Source: Oscillatoria sp. HE19RPO
GTDB taxonomy: Bacteria > Cyanobacteriota > Cyanobacteriia > Cyanobacteriales > Laspinemataceae
DNA length: 41,089 bases
Assembly (NCBI RefSeq): GCF_024220515.1
Contig: NZ_JAMXOT010000316.1
Coordinates: forward strand, 1 to 41,089
Direction of reading: 5' to 3'
Both the position numbers and the translations under genes were made by a program. Below the pieces are notes generated by a model. That model saw only the letters and a list, made by a program, of their open reading frames with translations. It made no database searches and was not told where the DNA came from. Shown here piece by piece: positions 25,602 to 34,527 of this stretch. Numbering within the stretch: position 1 is the first letter of the stretch; each line of letters opens with the position of its first letter.

Positions 25602-26519
25602 TCAGGGGAGTAACTCTTTTAAATCCACAACCCGAACCACGGGATTGCGATGGGTAAAAATTAACCCATTATGGCGATAAACGAGAATCAATTGGACAAC
25701 CAGACGCTCAATAATCTCGATGATTCGACCGAAACAATGGCGACTTTTAAAGGTTTCCAGGGGGGAGGGAGTCCGCTGAATCAACCATTCGGTGAGTCGG
25801 TATTTCCAGGACCGAGTTCCTCGTTTAGAGATTTGCAAAATTGTCCCCGGAATGAATTCCCCTTGATTGGCCCAAAATGCGTAACGTTCTCCGAGGGTAA
25901 AGTAATGAAATACCGAGGGATGAGGAGTAGATTGGGCTAACTTGCGGGAAACTCCTAAGGGATTAAAGGTGACAACGGAACGAATGCGATCGCGGTATTT
26001 AACCCCCAGTTGTTGGGCGATTTTGCCCCCGAGACTTTCGCCAATCACATCCGGGCGATCGCCCTGTTGACATTTTTCCGTAATCCACTCTACCGCCCCT
26101 TGGGTTTCCGCCGCTTTCGATTGCCAATTGAGGTGAGCAATAAACACATCTGGGGTATCTTGAAAGACTCCATCCAACGGATACCAAGTCCCATATCCCC
26201 GAATCACTAATACCGGGGGTGCATTGCCCGATAAAGGAACTCGACCCTCGGCATAAAATCCCGTAATTCTATCTTCAAAGACCTTTTCAACTTGATAATT
26301 TCCTTGGACAATTTGCCCCTCGGTATGACGGACATAAATCGAGGGTTCGTCTTTTTTAAAAATTAAGTTGAGTTGGGGTTTACTAAACTGTTCATAAACC
26401 ACATCGAGGGGATGCCGAGGGGGTGGAGACGGAATAAAATCCGGGAAGTTAACTGAAACAGCGGGTTGTTGACCGAGTTGAGTGTGTTTTGATTTGGTTT
26501 TTTGGCGTTTAGATAGCAC
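25602..26519 (-). CDS. Alpha/beta-hydrolase fold protein (GESLGG)
   Basis: A 305-aa protein. The nucleophile elbow GESLGGKIAQQLG follows VLVIRGYGTWYPLDG and FIAHLNWQSKAA, a lipase/hydrolase-like arrangement; the acid and His are not obvious, so activity is uncertain. The frame stays open to an ATG at 26642, but that extension translates the arm of a MITE-like repeat (CVGRLRPCSPRLKPAGF), which also appears translated at 31.5 kb. I therefore place the start at GTG 26519, where AGGGG lies nine bases upstream. Confidence 0.75.
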   Translation of the reverse strand: MLSKRQKTKSKHTQLGQQPAVSVNFPDFIPSPPPRHPLDVVYEQFSKPQLNLIFKKDEPSIYVRHTEGQIVQGNYQVEKVFEDRITGFYAEGRVPLSGNAPPVLVIRGYGTWYPLDGVFQDTPDVFIAHLNWQSKAAETQGAVEWITEKCQQGDRPDVIGESLGGKIAQQLGVKYRDRIRSVVTFNPLGVSRKLAQSTPHPSVFHYFTLGERYAFWANQGEFIPGTILQISKRGTRSWKYRLTEWLIQRTPSPLETFKSRHCFGRIIEIIERLVVQLILVYRHNGLIFTHRNPVVRVVDLKELLP

Positions 26520-26545
26520 GAATTTATTCCCCTGGCATACGGAGT

Positions 26546-26730
26546 AAAAACCCGCAGGCTTAAGCCTGGGGCTACACGGACGAAGCCTGCCTACGCAGGC
26601 TGAAGAGTAAAATAGGTCGAGTACAACGGGATTTGGTATCATACCAAATCCGGGTATAAAAAATTGTTGTAATAGAGTAGCCCGCGCAGGCGGGCTTTGT
26701 CCGTGTAGCCCCAGGCTTCAGCCTGCGGGC
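26546..26730. mobile_element. MITE-like palindromic element, copy 1
   Basis: About 185 bases with arms that start AAAAACCCGCAGGCT and end AGCCTGCGGGC. The arms are about 52 bases long and inverted with several mismatches. The centre has a perfect 21-base odd palindrome at 26630-26650 (GATTTGGTAT, C, ATACCAAATC). A second copy lies at 31421-31611. No transposase is encoded. It fills the spacer between the hydrolase and recF, and one arm runs into the hydrolase upstream frame. Confidence 0.8.
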
Positions 26731-26737
26731 CCCCGGT

Positions 26738-27892
26738 TTAGGGAAAAATTTCCCCCGCTTTCACCGTGAGAATTTGGGCAGAATTAATCCAATCATGTTC
26801 AAATCCGCCTAAATGAGTCGTCGCAATTACCGTTTGAAATCGGTCTTGAATCGCTTCCAAAAGTTGGTTTTGCCGCTTGGGGTCTAACTCAGCGAGAACA
26901 TCATCTAGGAGTAAAACCGGCGGTTCTCCCACGATTTCTTCAATCAGTTTTAGTTCTGCCAATTTTAAGGCTAAAACTAGGGTGCGTTGTTGACCCTGGG
27001 AAGCGAATTGTTTCACCGGGAGTTCGTTGAGGGTGAACTCAATCTCATCGCGGTGGGGACCGACCAGCGTTGTGCCTTGAAATGATTCTGCCAATGCCCG
27101 GGATTGGAGTTTTTCTAAAAATGCCTGCATCGCCTGTTGGGGATGATCTCGCAACGCTTTATCTTGCATTCCTTCCACATTCGGAGCATAATGAATACAT
27201 AAAGATTCCACTCGCCCACTAATCGCCGCGTGCCAGGTTTCGGCAATGGGAACCAATCGGTCTAACGCCCGCGATCGCCGCTGCATCACCCGGACTCCAA
27301 TCGTCGCCAATTGAGCATCCCATAACCCCAATTGCGCCTGATGTTCCTGACCTAGATAAGATTTCTCTCCCCGGGCCTCCGCACTTCTAATCTCTTTTAA
27401 TAACGCATTTCTTTGTTTTAAAACCTTATTATATTGCTGTAAAATATGAGCATAAATCGGCTCAAGCTGGACCAACAATCCATCTAACCAATTGCGCCTA
27501 GTTTCCGGACCGGACCGGACCAATTCCAAATCCAAACTCGAAAACTGAACCACATTTAACAGACCCAAAAAATCCACATTCCGCCGACAGGTTTCTTCAT
27601 CTACGGAGATCGTTCGCCGTCCAGTCCGACGCAGGACAACTCCCAATTTAACTGACCGATATTCCCGAGATACCAGGCCGATAATTTGTCCCTGGGGTTC
27701 TCCCTCCCGAACTAAATCGCGATCGCGAGAAACCCGAGAACTCTTCAAGGTCGAAAGTAACCCCAATGCTTCCAAAACATTGGTTTTCCCCTGAGCATTA
27801 TCCCCCACTAAAATGGTCTTCGGGGCATTCAACTCAATTTCCTGTTCCTGATAATTCCTAAACTGTCTCAAATGCAGTTGTTTTACAAACAT
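26738..27892 (-). CDS. recF: DNA replication and repair protein RecF
   Basis: A 384-aa SMC-like ATPase that helps load RecA at single-strand gaps. It begins MFVKQLHLRQFRNYQ, has Walker A GDNAQGKTN near 30-38, the signature ASQGQQRTLVLALKLAEL and Walker B PPVLLLDDVLAELD, all intact. The frame continues 30 codons upstream to a GTG at 27982, but those codons translate a palindromic repeat (ITTEVVTTN), so the ATG at 27892 is the start. It is not near dnaA, dnaN or gyrB, which is normal in cyanobacteria. Confidence 0.95.
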   Translation of the reverse strand: MFVKQLHLRQFRNYQEQEIELNAPKTILVGDNAQGKTNVLEALGLLSTLKSSRVSRDRDLVREGEPQGQIIGLVSREYRSVKLGVVLRRTGRRTISVDEETCRRNVDFLGLLNVVQFSSLDLELVRSGPETRRNWLDGLLVQLEPIYAHILQQYNKVLKQRNALLKEIRSAEARGEKSYLGQEHQAQLGLWDAQLATIGVRVMQRRSRALDRLVPIAETWHAAISGRVESLCIHYAPNVEGMQDKALRDHPQQAMQAFLEKLQSRALAESFQGTTLVGPHRDEIEFTLNELPVKQFASQGQQRTLVLALKLAELKLIEEIVGEPPVLLLDDVLAELDPKRQNQLLEAIQDRFQTVIATTHLGGFEHDWINSAQILTVKAGEIFP

Positions 27893-27949
27893 AATTAAAT
27901 CAAGTTTATTAAAATAAAACCAACCCCTACCCTCAATAAAAAATTGAAT

Positions 27950-28116
27950 GTTCGTAGTAACGACTTCAGTCGTTATCCCCACACAACCGCCGGGGGTTCA
28001 AACCCCCGCGTCATAGCTAAAGTCGGATAAATCCGACTAAAAACATCAGGGGATAAGATGAGCAGTCGGTTTCAACCGACTTGAGCTTTTAGGCGGGGGT
28101 TTGAACCCCCGCCGGT
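27950..28116. repeat. Palindromic repeat plus a 131-base nested inverted-repeat element
   Basis: 27950-27977 is one AACGACTTCAGTCGTT copy. 27986-28116 is a compound element: outer arms ACCGCCGGGGGTTC... and its inverse end at 28116, each containing the inner palindromes GGGGGTTCAAACCCCC and GGGGGTTTGAACCCCC, while AGTCGGATAAATCCGACT and AGTCGGTTTCAACCGACT lie in the middle. No ORF is present. Its location between recF and the ATPase stop suggests a MITE-like or REP-like element. Confidence 0.8.
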
Positions 28117-28125
28117 ATGGAATTT

Positions 28126-30939
28126 TTACTTTTTCCCGCGATAAAACAACCGAAAAAATACCTTTTCCATCTCCACCCAAATAAACAACAAGGAACTAAA
28201 TCCTAAACAAATTCCCAATTCAGTCAGCGTCAACCAATGAGTTCCAAAAAATGCTCGTAACGGGGCGACATAAATTAGCATAAGCTGGAGAATTGTGGTG
28301 ATAATCACCGCCCCGAAGACAAACGGATTCGAGAACGGATTTAATTGAATCGTTAGCTGAGTATTGGATCGAACCGCGATCGCATGACCCATTTGAGCAA
28401 TACACAAGGTTGTGAACACCATCGTTTTCCAACGGTCCGGAGAGAGTCCTTCACCAACAACGGTGTGTGTGTAGGAATAGGCTACCATCATTAAGGCAAT
28501 GGAAATAATTGCAAAAACAATCCCAATGCGCACCATATACAACCCCAACCCCCGAGCAAAAATATTCTCCCGAGGACTAAAAGGGGGACGATTCATCACA
28601 TCCGGTTCTGGGGGTTCGACTGCCAATGCTAAAGCGGGAAACCCATCAGTAACCAGATTCATCCAGAGAATTTGTAACGGCGTGAGGGGAACGCCGGGTA
28701 ATCCCAACAGGGGTGCAGCAGCGATCGTCAGCAGTTCTCCAATATTAGACCCGAGAATGTATTTAATAAACCGGCGAATATTGGTATAAACCACCCGCCC
28801 TTCTTCCGTCGCGGCGACAATGGTGGCAAAATTATCATCCAGCAGGACCATATCGCTGGCCTCTTTGCTCACATCGGTTCCCGTAATCCCCATTGCAATC
28901 CCGATATCCGCTTGTTTGAGGGCCGGTGCATCGTTTACCCCGTCCCCGGTCATAGCGACAAATTTACCCCGTTTTTGCAACGCTTGGACGATTCTGAGCT
29001 TATGTTCCGGAGAGACTCGGGCATATACACTGACGCGATCCACCTCTCGTTCTAACTCCTCCTGGGGCATTCCTTCCAACTCTTGACCGATGAGAACCCG
29101 ATCGCCTTCTTGAGCAATTCCCAAATCCTGGGCAATGGCGATCGCCGTGAGTTGATGATCCCCCGTAATCATAATCGGACGAATCCCTGCCTTGCGACAT
29201 TTCACCACCGCCTCACGCACTTCCGGTCTGGGTGCATCTAACATTCCCACCATTCCCAACCAGACTAAATCCTGTTCTGTCTGGTCTTCCGAACCCTCGG
29301 GCGGTTCTTCCCTTAACGGTTTATAAGCAAACCCCAGAACGCGCAACCCCCTAGCGGCTAAATCATTATTCTGGTCTAAAACCTGCTGTCTTTGGGCCTC
29401 AGAAATGGGTTGAATCTGGTTACCGATGAGAACTTGGCTACAACAGTTTAAGGTTAATTCTGGAGACCCCTTGGTAAACATCACAAATGGGGTTGAATCC
29501 TGAGTAATTACCTCAGATTCGGGATTGGAAACTTCACAGATGACACTCATCCGTTTGCGTTCCGAGGAGAAGGGAAACTCACTGATTCGAGGCAGTTGGG
29601 GAGAGAGGCGATCGCCGGTGAATTCCAACTTACCCGCTAGAACCAGTAAAGCCCCTTCCGTCGGGTCCCCCACAATTGCCCAGTCATTATTTTCATACTG
29701 CAACACTGCATCATTGCACTGCACACAACTCAACAGCAGGGTTTCCAGTTCGGGATACTCCCCCAACTCACCCACCCCAATTTTTGTCTCATCTGCCCCT
29801 AAAAAATCGCCCGTGGGTTCATATCCTTCTCCCGTCACTCTCAAGCTGTGACTGGGAGTTTCCACCCCTTGGACCACCATTTTATTTTGAGTTAACGTGC
29901 CGGTTTTATCTGAGCAAATTGTTGTGACACTCCCCAGGGTTTCCACCGCAGGCAGTTTGCGAATCAAGGCGTGACGCTTAACCATGCGTTGGGTCCCCAG
30001 GGCCAGAGTCACCGTAATCACTGCCGGTAACCCCTCCGGGACGATCGCCACCGCCATACTCAGGGAAATTTCTAACAGATGATTAAATGCGGACATTCCC
30101 TGGACCAGGGTCCCCCCAATCACCACGATCGCCACGAGAATTAAGGACCCGGTGACCAACACATTCCCGAGTTGGGTCATCCGTTGTTGCAGGGGAGTAT
30201 CTTCACTTTCCACCCCCTGAATCATCGTGGCAATTTTGCCCAGTTCCGTCCGCATTCCGGTCCCAGTCACGATCGCCTTGGCCCGTCCCTTGACCACTTC
30301 CGTGCCACAAAAGACCAAATTCACGCGATCGCCCAGGGATGTATTCTCCGGCAGATCGATCGGCGCATCCTTTTCCACCGAATGCGCCTCCCCCGTCAAA
30401 GCGGACTCGCGCACTTGCAGGTTAGACTCTTCTAAGAGTCTGCCATCAGCGGCCACCTGCACCCCCGCTTCCAAAAACATAATATCTCCCGGGACCAGAT
30501 CCGTTGAAGCGACTTCCAGCAGTTTGCCATCCCGCAGAACTCGGACCTGGGGAGAGGCCATACTTTTCAACGCAGCGAGAGCTTTTTCCGCCTTGGTTTC
30601 CTGAAGATAGCCCAATACCCCATTCAGAATCACGATCAGCATAATCGCCACCGCATCCTTGGGAAACTCCCCCTGCTGCAGGGACAAAAACCCTGAAATA
30701 AAGGCCACCGCAATCAGCATCAACAACATAATGTTTTTGAACTGATCGAATAAAATAATCCAGGGACTGCGACCCGCAGTTTCTTCCAGTTCATTGGGGC
30801 CATATTGCTGCAAGCGTTCCGATGCCTCCGCAGCAGTTAAACCCGTCGTGGGATCAACCTGGAGTTTTTCCAGGGTCGTATCAATGTCGAATGTATGCCA
30901 AGGGACCGGCGGATGTTGCCCAGAAGAATTTGCAGACAT
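28126..30939 (-). CDS. Ca2+-transporting P-type ATPase (P2A)
   Basis: A 937-aa cation pump of the SERCA/PMR1-like type. Motifs in order: TGEAHSV (actuator TGES-like loop), PEGLPA in TM4, the phosphorylation site [17 protein letters not shown] in the nucleotide domain, [20 protein letters not shown], then the TM5 sequence GSNIGELL and TM6 NLVTDG. Together these give the Ca2+-coordinating residues known from SERCA (Glu in PEGLP, Asn and Glu in NIGE, Asn/Thr/Asp in NLVTDG). It would export Ca2+ from the cytoplasm. I choose ATG 30939 (MSANSSGQ) because the upstream ATG at 31002 only adds 21 unconserved residues; neither has a clear ribosome binding site. Confidence 0.93.
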   Translation of the reverse strand: MSANSSGQHPPVPWHTFDIDTTLEKLQVDPTTGLTAAEASERLQQYGPNELEETAGRSPWIILFDQFKNIMLLMLIAVAFISGFLSLQQGEFPKDAVAIMLIVILNGVLGYLQETKAEKALAALKSMASPQVRVLRDGKLLEVASTDLVPGDIMFLEAGVQVAADGRLLEESNLQVRESALTGEAHSVEKDAPIDLPENTSLGDRVNLVFCGTEVVKGRAKAIVTGTGMRTELGKIATMIQGVESEDTPLQQRMTQLGNVLVTGSLILVAIVVIGGTLVQGMSAFNHLLEISLSMAVAIVPEGLPAVITVTLALGTQRMVKRHALIRKLPAVETLGSVTTICSDKTGTLTQNKMVVQGVETPSHSLRVTGEGYEPTGDFLGADETKIGVGELGEYPELETLLLSCVQCNDAVLQYENNDWAIVGDPTEGALLVLAGKLEFTGDRLSPQLPRISEFPFSSERKRMSVICEVSNPESEVITQDSTPFVMFTKGSPELTLNCCSQVLIGNQIQPISEAQRQQVLDQNNDLAARGLRVLGFAYKPLREEPPEGSEDQTEQDLVWLGMVGMLDAPRPEVREAVVKCRKAGIRPIMITGDHQLTAIAIAQDLGIAQEGDRVLIGQELEGMPQEELEREVDRVSVYARVSPEHKLRIVQALQKRGKFVAMTGDGVNDAPALKQADIGIAMGITGTDVSKEASDMVLLDDNFATIVAATEEGRVVYTNIRRFIKYILGSNIGELLTIAAAPLLGLPGVPLTPLQILWMNLVTDGFPALALAVEPPEPDVMNRPPFSPRENIFARGLGLYMVRIGIVFAIISIALMMVAYSYTHTVVGEGLSPDRWKTMVFTTLCIAQMGHAIAVRSNTQLTIQLNPFSNPFVFGAVIITTILQLMLIYVAPLRAFFGTHWLTLTELGICLGFSSLLFIWVEMEKVFFRLFYRGKK

Positions 30940-31160
30940 GAGTGTACACAGTAGGTAATCACAGAGGGAAAGTGGCAGCGCAGGACCTAGAGAGGTTGGC
31001 ATCCTAGTTAATTTAACTGGCCAGTCTCCTGACTCCTAACCCCGCAAAGATTCTACTCGGAATTGGACTATTTTTGAGTGGGATGGGTCTGGGAGTCCAT
31101 GAGGCGGTCTGATCCGTTGAGAGTCCCCGCCGTCACCAATCTTGCTTCCATCGGTTGGCG

Positions 31161-31420
31161 GTAGTCCCATCCCCGTTGCACGACCACCGGACGGGCAATC
31201 CCTTCCCCTATCCAATCTGCAACGGTGCGACTATTCTACAATCTCCCATTGGGAGGAGGGCCTTGGAGTGCTTCCCATAATTCGGTTTCCGGTTGGGGAG
31301 ACAGCAAGGGTTTGACACCCGGATTCTCATGACGGCGATCGCCCAGTCCGGCGTTGCCTTCCTTATTATAACGACGCGCCATCTGCCGGATCCAACAGGC
31401 ATAGAGCATCAGTATGAGGT
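31161..31420 (-). pseudogene. Remnant of IS630-type winged-helix transposase protein with in-frame TAG
   Basis: Translated on the minus strand, YACWIRQMARRYN, GLGDRRHENPG and PLLSP..ETELWEALQGPPPNGRL continue after a TAG (31236-31238) as NSRTVADWIGEGIARPVVVQRGWDY. Intact relatives of this family read ...DGGLW(N/T)xRKVADW... at the same place, so the TAG stands where Trp is usual. The upstream end abuts a MITE-like element at 31421, which interrupts or truncates the gene. Similarity is lost after QRGWDY. This is a dead fragment; the rest of the 31003-31160 spacer contains nothing I recognise. Confidence 0.7.
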
Positions 31421-31611
31421 AAAAACCCGCAGGCTGAAGCCTGGGGCTACACAGACGAAGCCTGCCTCCGCAGGCTGATCGATGAAAATCGACTTTTAAC
31501 AACCGGATTTGGTATGATCCCAAATCCGGTTGTTAAAAGTCAGTTTTCGCTTTTAGCCCGCGCAGGCGGGCTTCGTCCGTATAGCCTCCGGGCTTCAGCC
31601 TGCGGGTTTTT
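31421..31611. mobile_element. MITE-like palindromic element, copy 2
   Basis: 191 bases bounded by a perfect 21-base terminal inverted repeat (AAAAACCCGCAGGCTGAAGCC at the left and its complement at the right). The middle holds another perfect 22-bp stem around TATGATC: it begins GACTTTTAACAACCGG and ends TTGTTAAAAGTC. A partial repeat of that stem (GACTTTTAACAACCGGATT) follows at 31616. It carries no ORF and its left end abuts the transposase remnant. It is a second copy of the 26546-26730 family. Confidence 0.85.
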
Positions 31612-31840
31612 ACAGACTTTTAACAACCGGATTGGGTATCAGACGAGATGAGACAGTATCTGCTCAGATCCAGAACCCTGGCGAATTTCCTGGAGGGAAA
31701 TTCTTGGAAGAAAAAACCCTTAAACTGGCATTCCTGGGTCTTCTGTCCGGGAGTCCGGGGGTCCGGTTGTTTGTTCGGTGACGGAATCTCTGGATAATGT
31801 CCTGTATGTTAAGACGGTTTATTAAAAAGGAAGGGCAATC

Positions 31841-32062
31841 ATGAACCCAAATCGGGACTTGCAAACGGCAAAACCCCATCAGGTCAACTATCGGGATTGG
31901 ACCATTTTGGTCTTTCCCGGAACTGATGGATACCGTCCCCTGTGCCTTGCCTCGGAAACCGAGGTCCTCAGCGATATGAAACCCTATCCCACTCCCGAGG
32001 TGGCGATCGCTGCGGGGAAGCGTTTCATCGACCGGGCGATCGGTCATCAAGAGGTGGCGTAA
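31841..32062 (+). CDS. Small hypothetical protein (73 aa)
   Basis: A 73-aa protein, MNPNRDLQTAKPHQ... with RDWTILVFPGTDGYRPLCLA and the ending PTPEVAIAAGKRFIDRAI. It has a good ribosome binding site (AGGAAGG seven bases before the ATG) and codon use like its neighbours, which supports a real gene. No known domain is recognised. It could be a small soluble alpha/beta protein. It stands alone on the plus strand, with a hairpin 140 bases downstream. Confidence 0.65.
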   Translation: MNPNRDLQTAKPHQVNYRDWTILVFPGTDGYRPLCLASETEVLSDMKPYPTPEVAIAAGKRFIDRAIGHQEVA

Positions 32063-32201
32063 TTCACCGGATTTTGTCATTTATACCCCCATCATGACCA
32101 GACTAAGATGGGAAGCGCTCAGTTTTTCTCAAGTTAGGATAGGGTCAACTCAATTAGCCGTTTTTAAGGATATTACAAATCATAAATTCTTGAATGAGTG
32201 G

Positions 32202-32231
32202 GGGCGCAAGTTATGCGCCCTTTCGATTTTC
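32202..32231 (+). terminator. Hairpin candidate terminator after the small gene
   Basis: GGGCGCA, AGTTA loop, TGCGCCC (7-bp stem, 32202-32220) followed by the T-rich sequence TTTCGATTTTC. It is 140 bases after the small gene and well before the next gene. Confidence 0.5.
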
Positions 32232-32300
32232 TTGGGAATTAGAACGTATTAATCGGGGTTAGGGAGATTGGAAATTGATGGATTGGTGGTGAGAATAAGT

Positions 32301-32470
32301 GGAGATAACGACTGAAGTTGTGACGTTGAACAATCCGGATAACGACTGAAGTCGGGACGTTGAACAAAGACAAGAGAACGACTGAAGTCGGGACGTTGAA
32401 CAAAAGAGGATAACGACTGAAGTTGTGACGTTGAACAATCTGGATAAAGACTGAAGTTGTGACGTTGAAC
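32301..32470 (-). repeat. Five diverged tandem copies of the palindromic repeat
   Basis: Copies begin near 32304, 32338, 32374, 32408 and 32443. The pattern is ATAACGACTGAAGT(T/C)G(T/G)GACGTTGAAC, a sister form of the GATAACGACTGAAGTCGTTACTACGAAC element, with the right end changed in every copy. In two variants the stem CGACT/AGTCG persists, either unchanged or as CGACT/AGTTG with a G-U pair; one copy has lost it. The rest of the 32063-32582 gap holds the hairpin at 32202 and no gene. Confidence 0.8.
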
Positions 32471-32582
32471 TGGATTTTGAATTAAGGGTTCGTAGTGTGG
32501 GATAATTGTCACCTGGTAGGGTAAATTTCGGAGTGGCCGAAATTCATTGCTCTAACTAGGGGTTATCTTTTTTTGGACAATC

Positions 32583-34283
32583 ATGCAATATCAACGGTTA
32601 CGTGAGCGGTTAAGTCAATTGGATGGTCGAAGTTATAAGGCGTATAAAGATATCCAGGGTCGCTACGAATTCCCGGATTTTACGCTGTCTATCGATTATG
32701 TTCAGGGAGATCCGTTTGCTTCACCGAGTAAACTTTCGGTGCGTGTGCCTCAATCGGTGGCGGGTTTTCCTGGAGAATTATATCAGTCTGCCAGTCGAAA
32801 TATTGCCCTGGGGGATTATCTCACTCGGGAGTTTTCTCAGGCGGCAAGGCAGGTTTCTACTCGACGAGGGACGGGGAAAAGTGGTCAAATTGCGATCGCC
32901 CGAGTGACCCAAGAGGTCCTAGAACGCACTTGTGCTTTCATCAATTCAGATTGGGTAGAAATTCGCTTCACGGTCGGACTTCCTGCCCAAGGACGGCGGA
33001 TTTTGGGGCATTTGGCCGCCGAAATGCTCTGCGATGATATTCCTCGAATTGTAGAAAAGGCGCTGTTTTATCGCAATCTGAATGCATCGAAAATTCGCGA
33101 ACAGGTGGAAACCATAGAAGATGCCGACTGGTTGCGCGATCGCCTCCCAGACCAGAATTTAATCGCCTTTATTGCCAATGGTGCCATTTTACCCCGACGC
33201 AGTGGGGTAGACGATCGCCCGTTAAGTGCTACGGAAGCAATTCCCTTTGTCTCTCCTAAGTCATTACAGGTGGAATTTGATTGTCCCAATCGCGGTAAAA
33301 TTATCGGCATGGGAATTCCCACGGGCATTACCCTAATTGTCGGAGGCGGTTATCATGGCAAATCTACCTTACTGCGGGCGATCGAATTAGGCGTTTATAA
33401 TCACATTCCCGGCGATGGACGCGAATTTGTCGTCACCGATCCCGGGGCGATGAAAATTCGGGCAGAAGATGGTCGCAGCGTCGTCGGCGTCGATATTTCA
33501 CCCTTTATCAATCATTTACCCCAAGGTCGTTCTACCCAACAGTTTTCTACGGCAAATGCCAGCGGCAGTACCTCCCAAGCGGCTAATATTATGGAAGCAT
33601 TGGAAGCAGGAACCACGGTGTTATTAGTCGATGAAGATACAGCAGCGACTAATTTCATGATTCGCGATCGCCGGATGCAAGCGTTAATTGCCAAAGAAAA
33701 GGAACCGATTACGCCGTTTATTGATAAAATTAAATCCCTGACGACCCTGGGAGTCTCGACCATTTTAGTCATGGGAGGCAGTGGCGATTATTTTGATGTG
33801 GCCGATCGCGCTGTGGCAATGGATAATTTTGTCGCCTACGATGTCACCGATCGCGCCAAGGCAGTCGCTGCGGAATATGCCACGGGTCGGCAATCGGAAG
33901 GGGGACAAGAGTTCGGGGCGACTGCCAACCGTGTCCCCATCCCCAACAGTCTGGACCCGAGTTCCGGGAAACGGGATGTGCGTCTGAAGGTGCGCGATGT
34001 GGATGAAGTGCGTTTTGGTATGGAAGATATTGATTTAACTGCGGTTGAGCAAATTGTGGACCCGGGACAGTTACGGGCGATCGCGGCGGCAATGGTGTAT
34101 GGGAAGGACCGCTACATGGATGGCAGGCGATCGTTGCGGGAAATTCTCGATCGGGTGATGGCGGATATTGATCAGCAAGGATTAGATGTGTTAACTCGGT
34201 TTCCGGAAGGGGATTTAGTGCGGTTTCGTCCTCTGGAACTCGCTGCGGCCCTGAATCGGTTGCGGACTTTGCAAGTGCGATGA
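32583..34283 (+). CDS. ABC-class ATPase of the PF09818 type
   Basis: A 566-aa predicted soluble ATPase. Residues 1-235 are a conserved N-terminal domain (RLSQLDGRSYKAYKDIQGRYEF). The P-loop is GGGYHGKSTLL near residue 256, Walker B is TTVLLVDEDTAATNFMIRD near 343, and TILVMGGSGDYF follows. This matches my memory of the family annotated as ABC-ATPase domain-containing protein, found in bacteria, fungi and plants, whose cellular role is not known. No membrane segments are present and no permease is nearby, so it is not a transporter subunit. Confidence 0.85.
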   Translation: MQYQRLRERLSQLDGRSYKAYKDIQGRYEFPDFTLSIDYVQGDPFASPSKLSVRVPQSVAGFPGELYQSASRNIALGDYLTREFSQAARQVSTRRGTGKSGQIAIARVTQEVLERTCAFINSDWVEIRFTVGLPAQGRRILGHLAAEMLCDDIPRIVEKALFYRNLNASKIREQVETIEDADWLRDRLPDQNLIAFIANGAILPRRSGVDDRPLSATEAIPFVSPKSLQVEFDCPNRGKIIGMGIPTGITLIVGGGYHGKSTLLRAIELGVYNHIPGDGREFVVTDPGAMKIRAEDGRSVVGVDISPFINHLPQGRSTQQFSTANASGSTSQAANIMEALEAGTTVLLVDEDTAATNFMIRDRRMQALIAKEKEPITPFIDKIKSLTTLGVSTILVMGGSGDYFDVADRAVAMDNFVAYDVTDRAKAVAAEYATGRQSEGGQEFGATANRVPIPNSLDPSSGKRDVRLKVRDVDEVRFGMEDIDLTAVEQIVDPGQLRAIAAAMVYGKDRYMDGRRSLREILDRVMADIDQQGLDVLTRFPEGDLVRFRPLELAAALNRLRTLQVR

Positions 34284-34306
34284 TTAGGGGGTAGTGGGCT
34301 CTTTTG

Positions 34307-34404
34307 GGGATAACGACTGAAGTCGTTACTACGAACATCAAGAGTACGACTGAAGTCGTTACTACGAACAATAGAAGAGAACGACTGAAGTCGTTACTAC
34401 GAAC
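34307..34404 (-). repeat. Three copies of the AACGACT palindrome
   Basis: Copies at 34307-34336, 34342-34369 and 34377-34404, all in minus orientation and spaced by 5-8 bases. They follow the ATPase stop by 23 bases. Inside each the ACGACT/AGTCGT stem is intact, unlike in the diverged array at 32301. Confidence 0.9.
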
Positions 34405-34434
34405 TAAGCTATTCAACCTCTAAATTAATGTTTT

Positions 34435-34489
34435 GGAGTGCGAGCATCTTGCTCGTTATTTATTCTAGCGAGCAAGATGCTCGCACTCC
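34435..34489. terminator. Perfect 21-bp hairpin between converging genes
   Basis: Arms 34435-34455 and 34469-34489 (starting GGAGTGCGAGCATCTTGC and its complement) pair without mismatch around a 13-base loop. It lies between the converging ATPase and methyltransferase genes and has no U-run. It is probably a dispersed repeat that can also act as a bidirectional terminator. Confidence 0.6.
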
Positions 34490-34527
34490 TGAATAGCATC
34501 TGTACCTTATGAGTTTGGAAACCGCTA

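Noticed and set aside
31236-31523. 95-aa minus-strand ORF as an intact gene
   Set aside because: Its first 35 residues translate the MITE arm and the rest is the damaged transposase fragment; it is described as a pseudogene.
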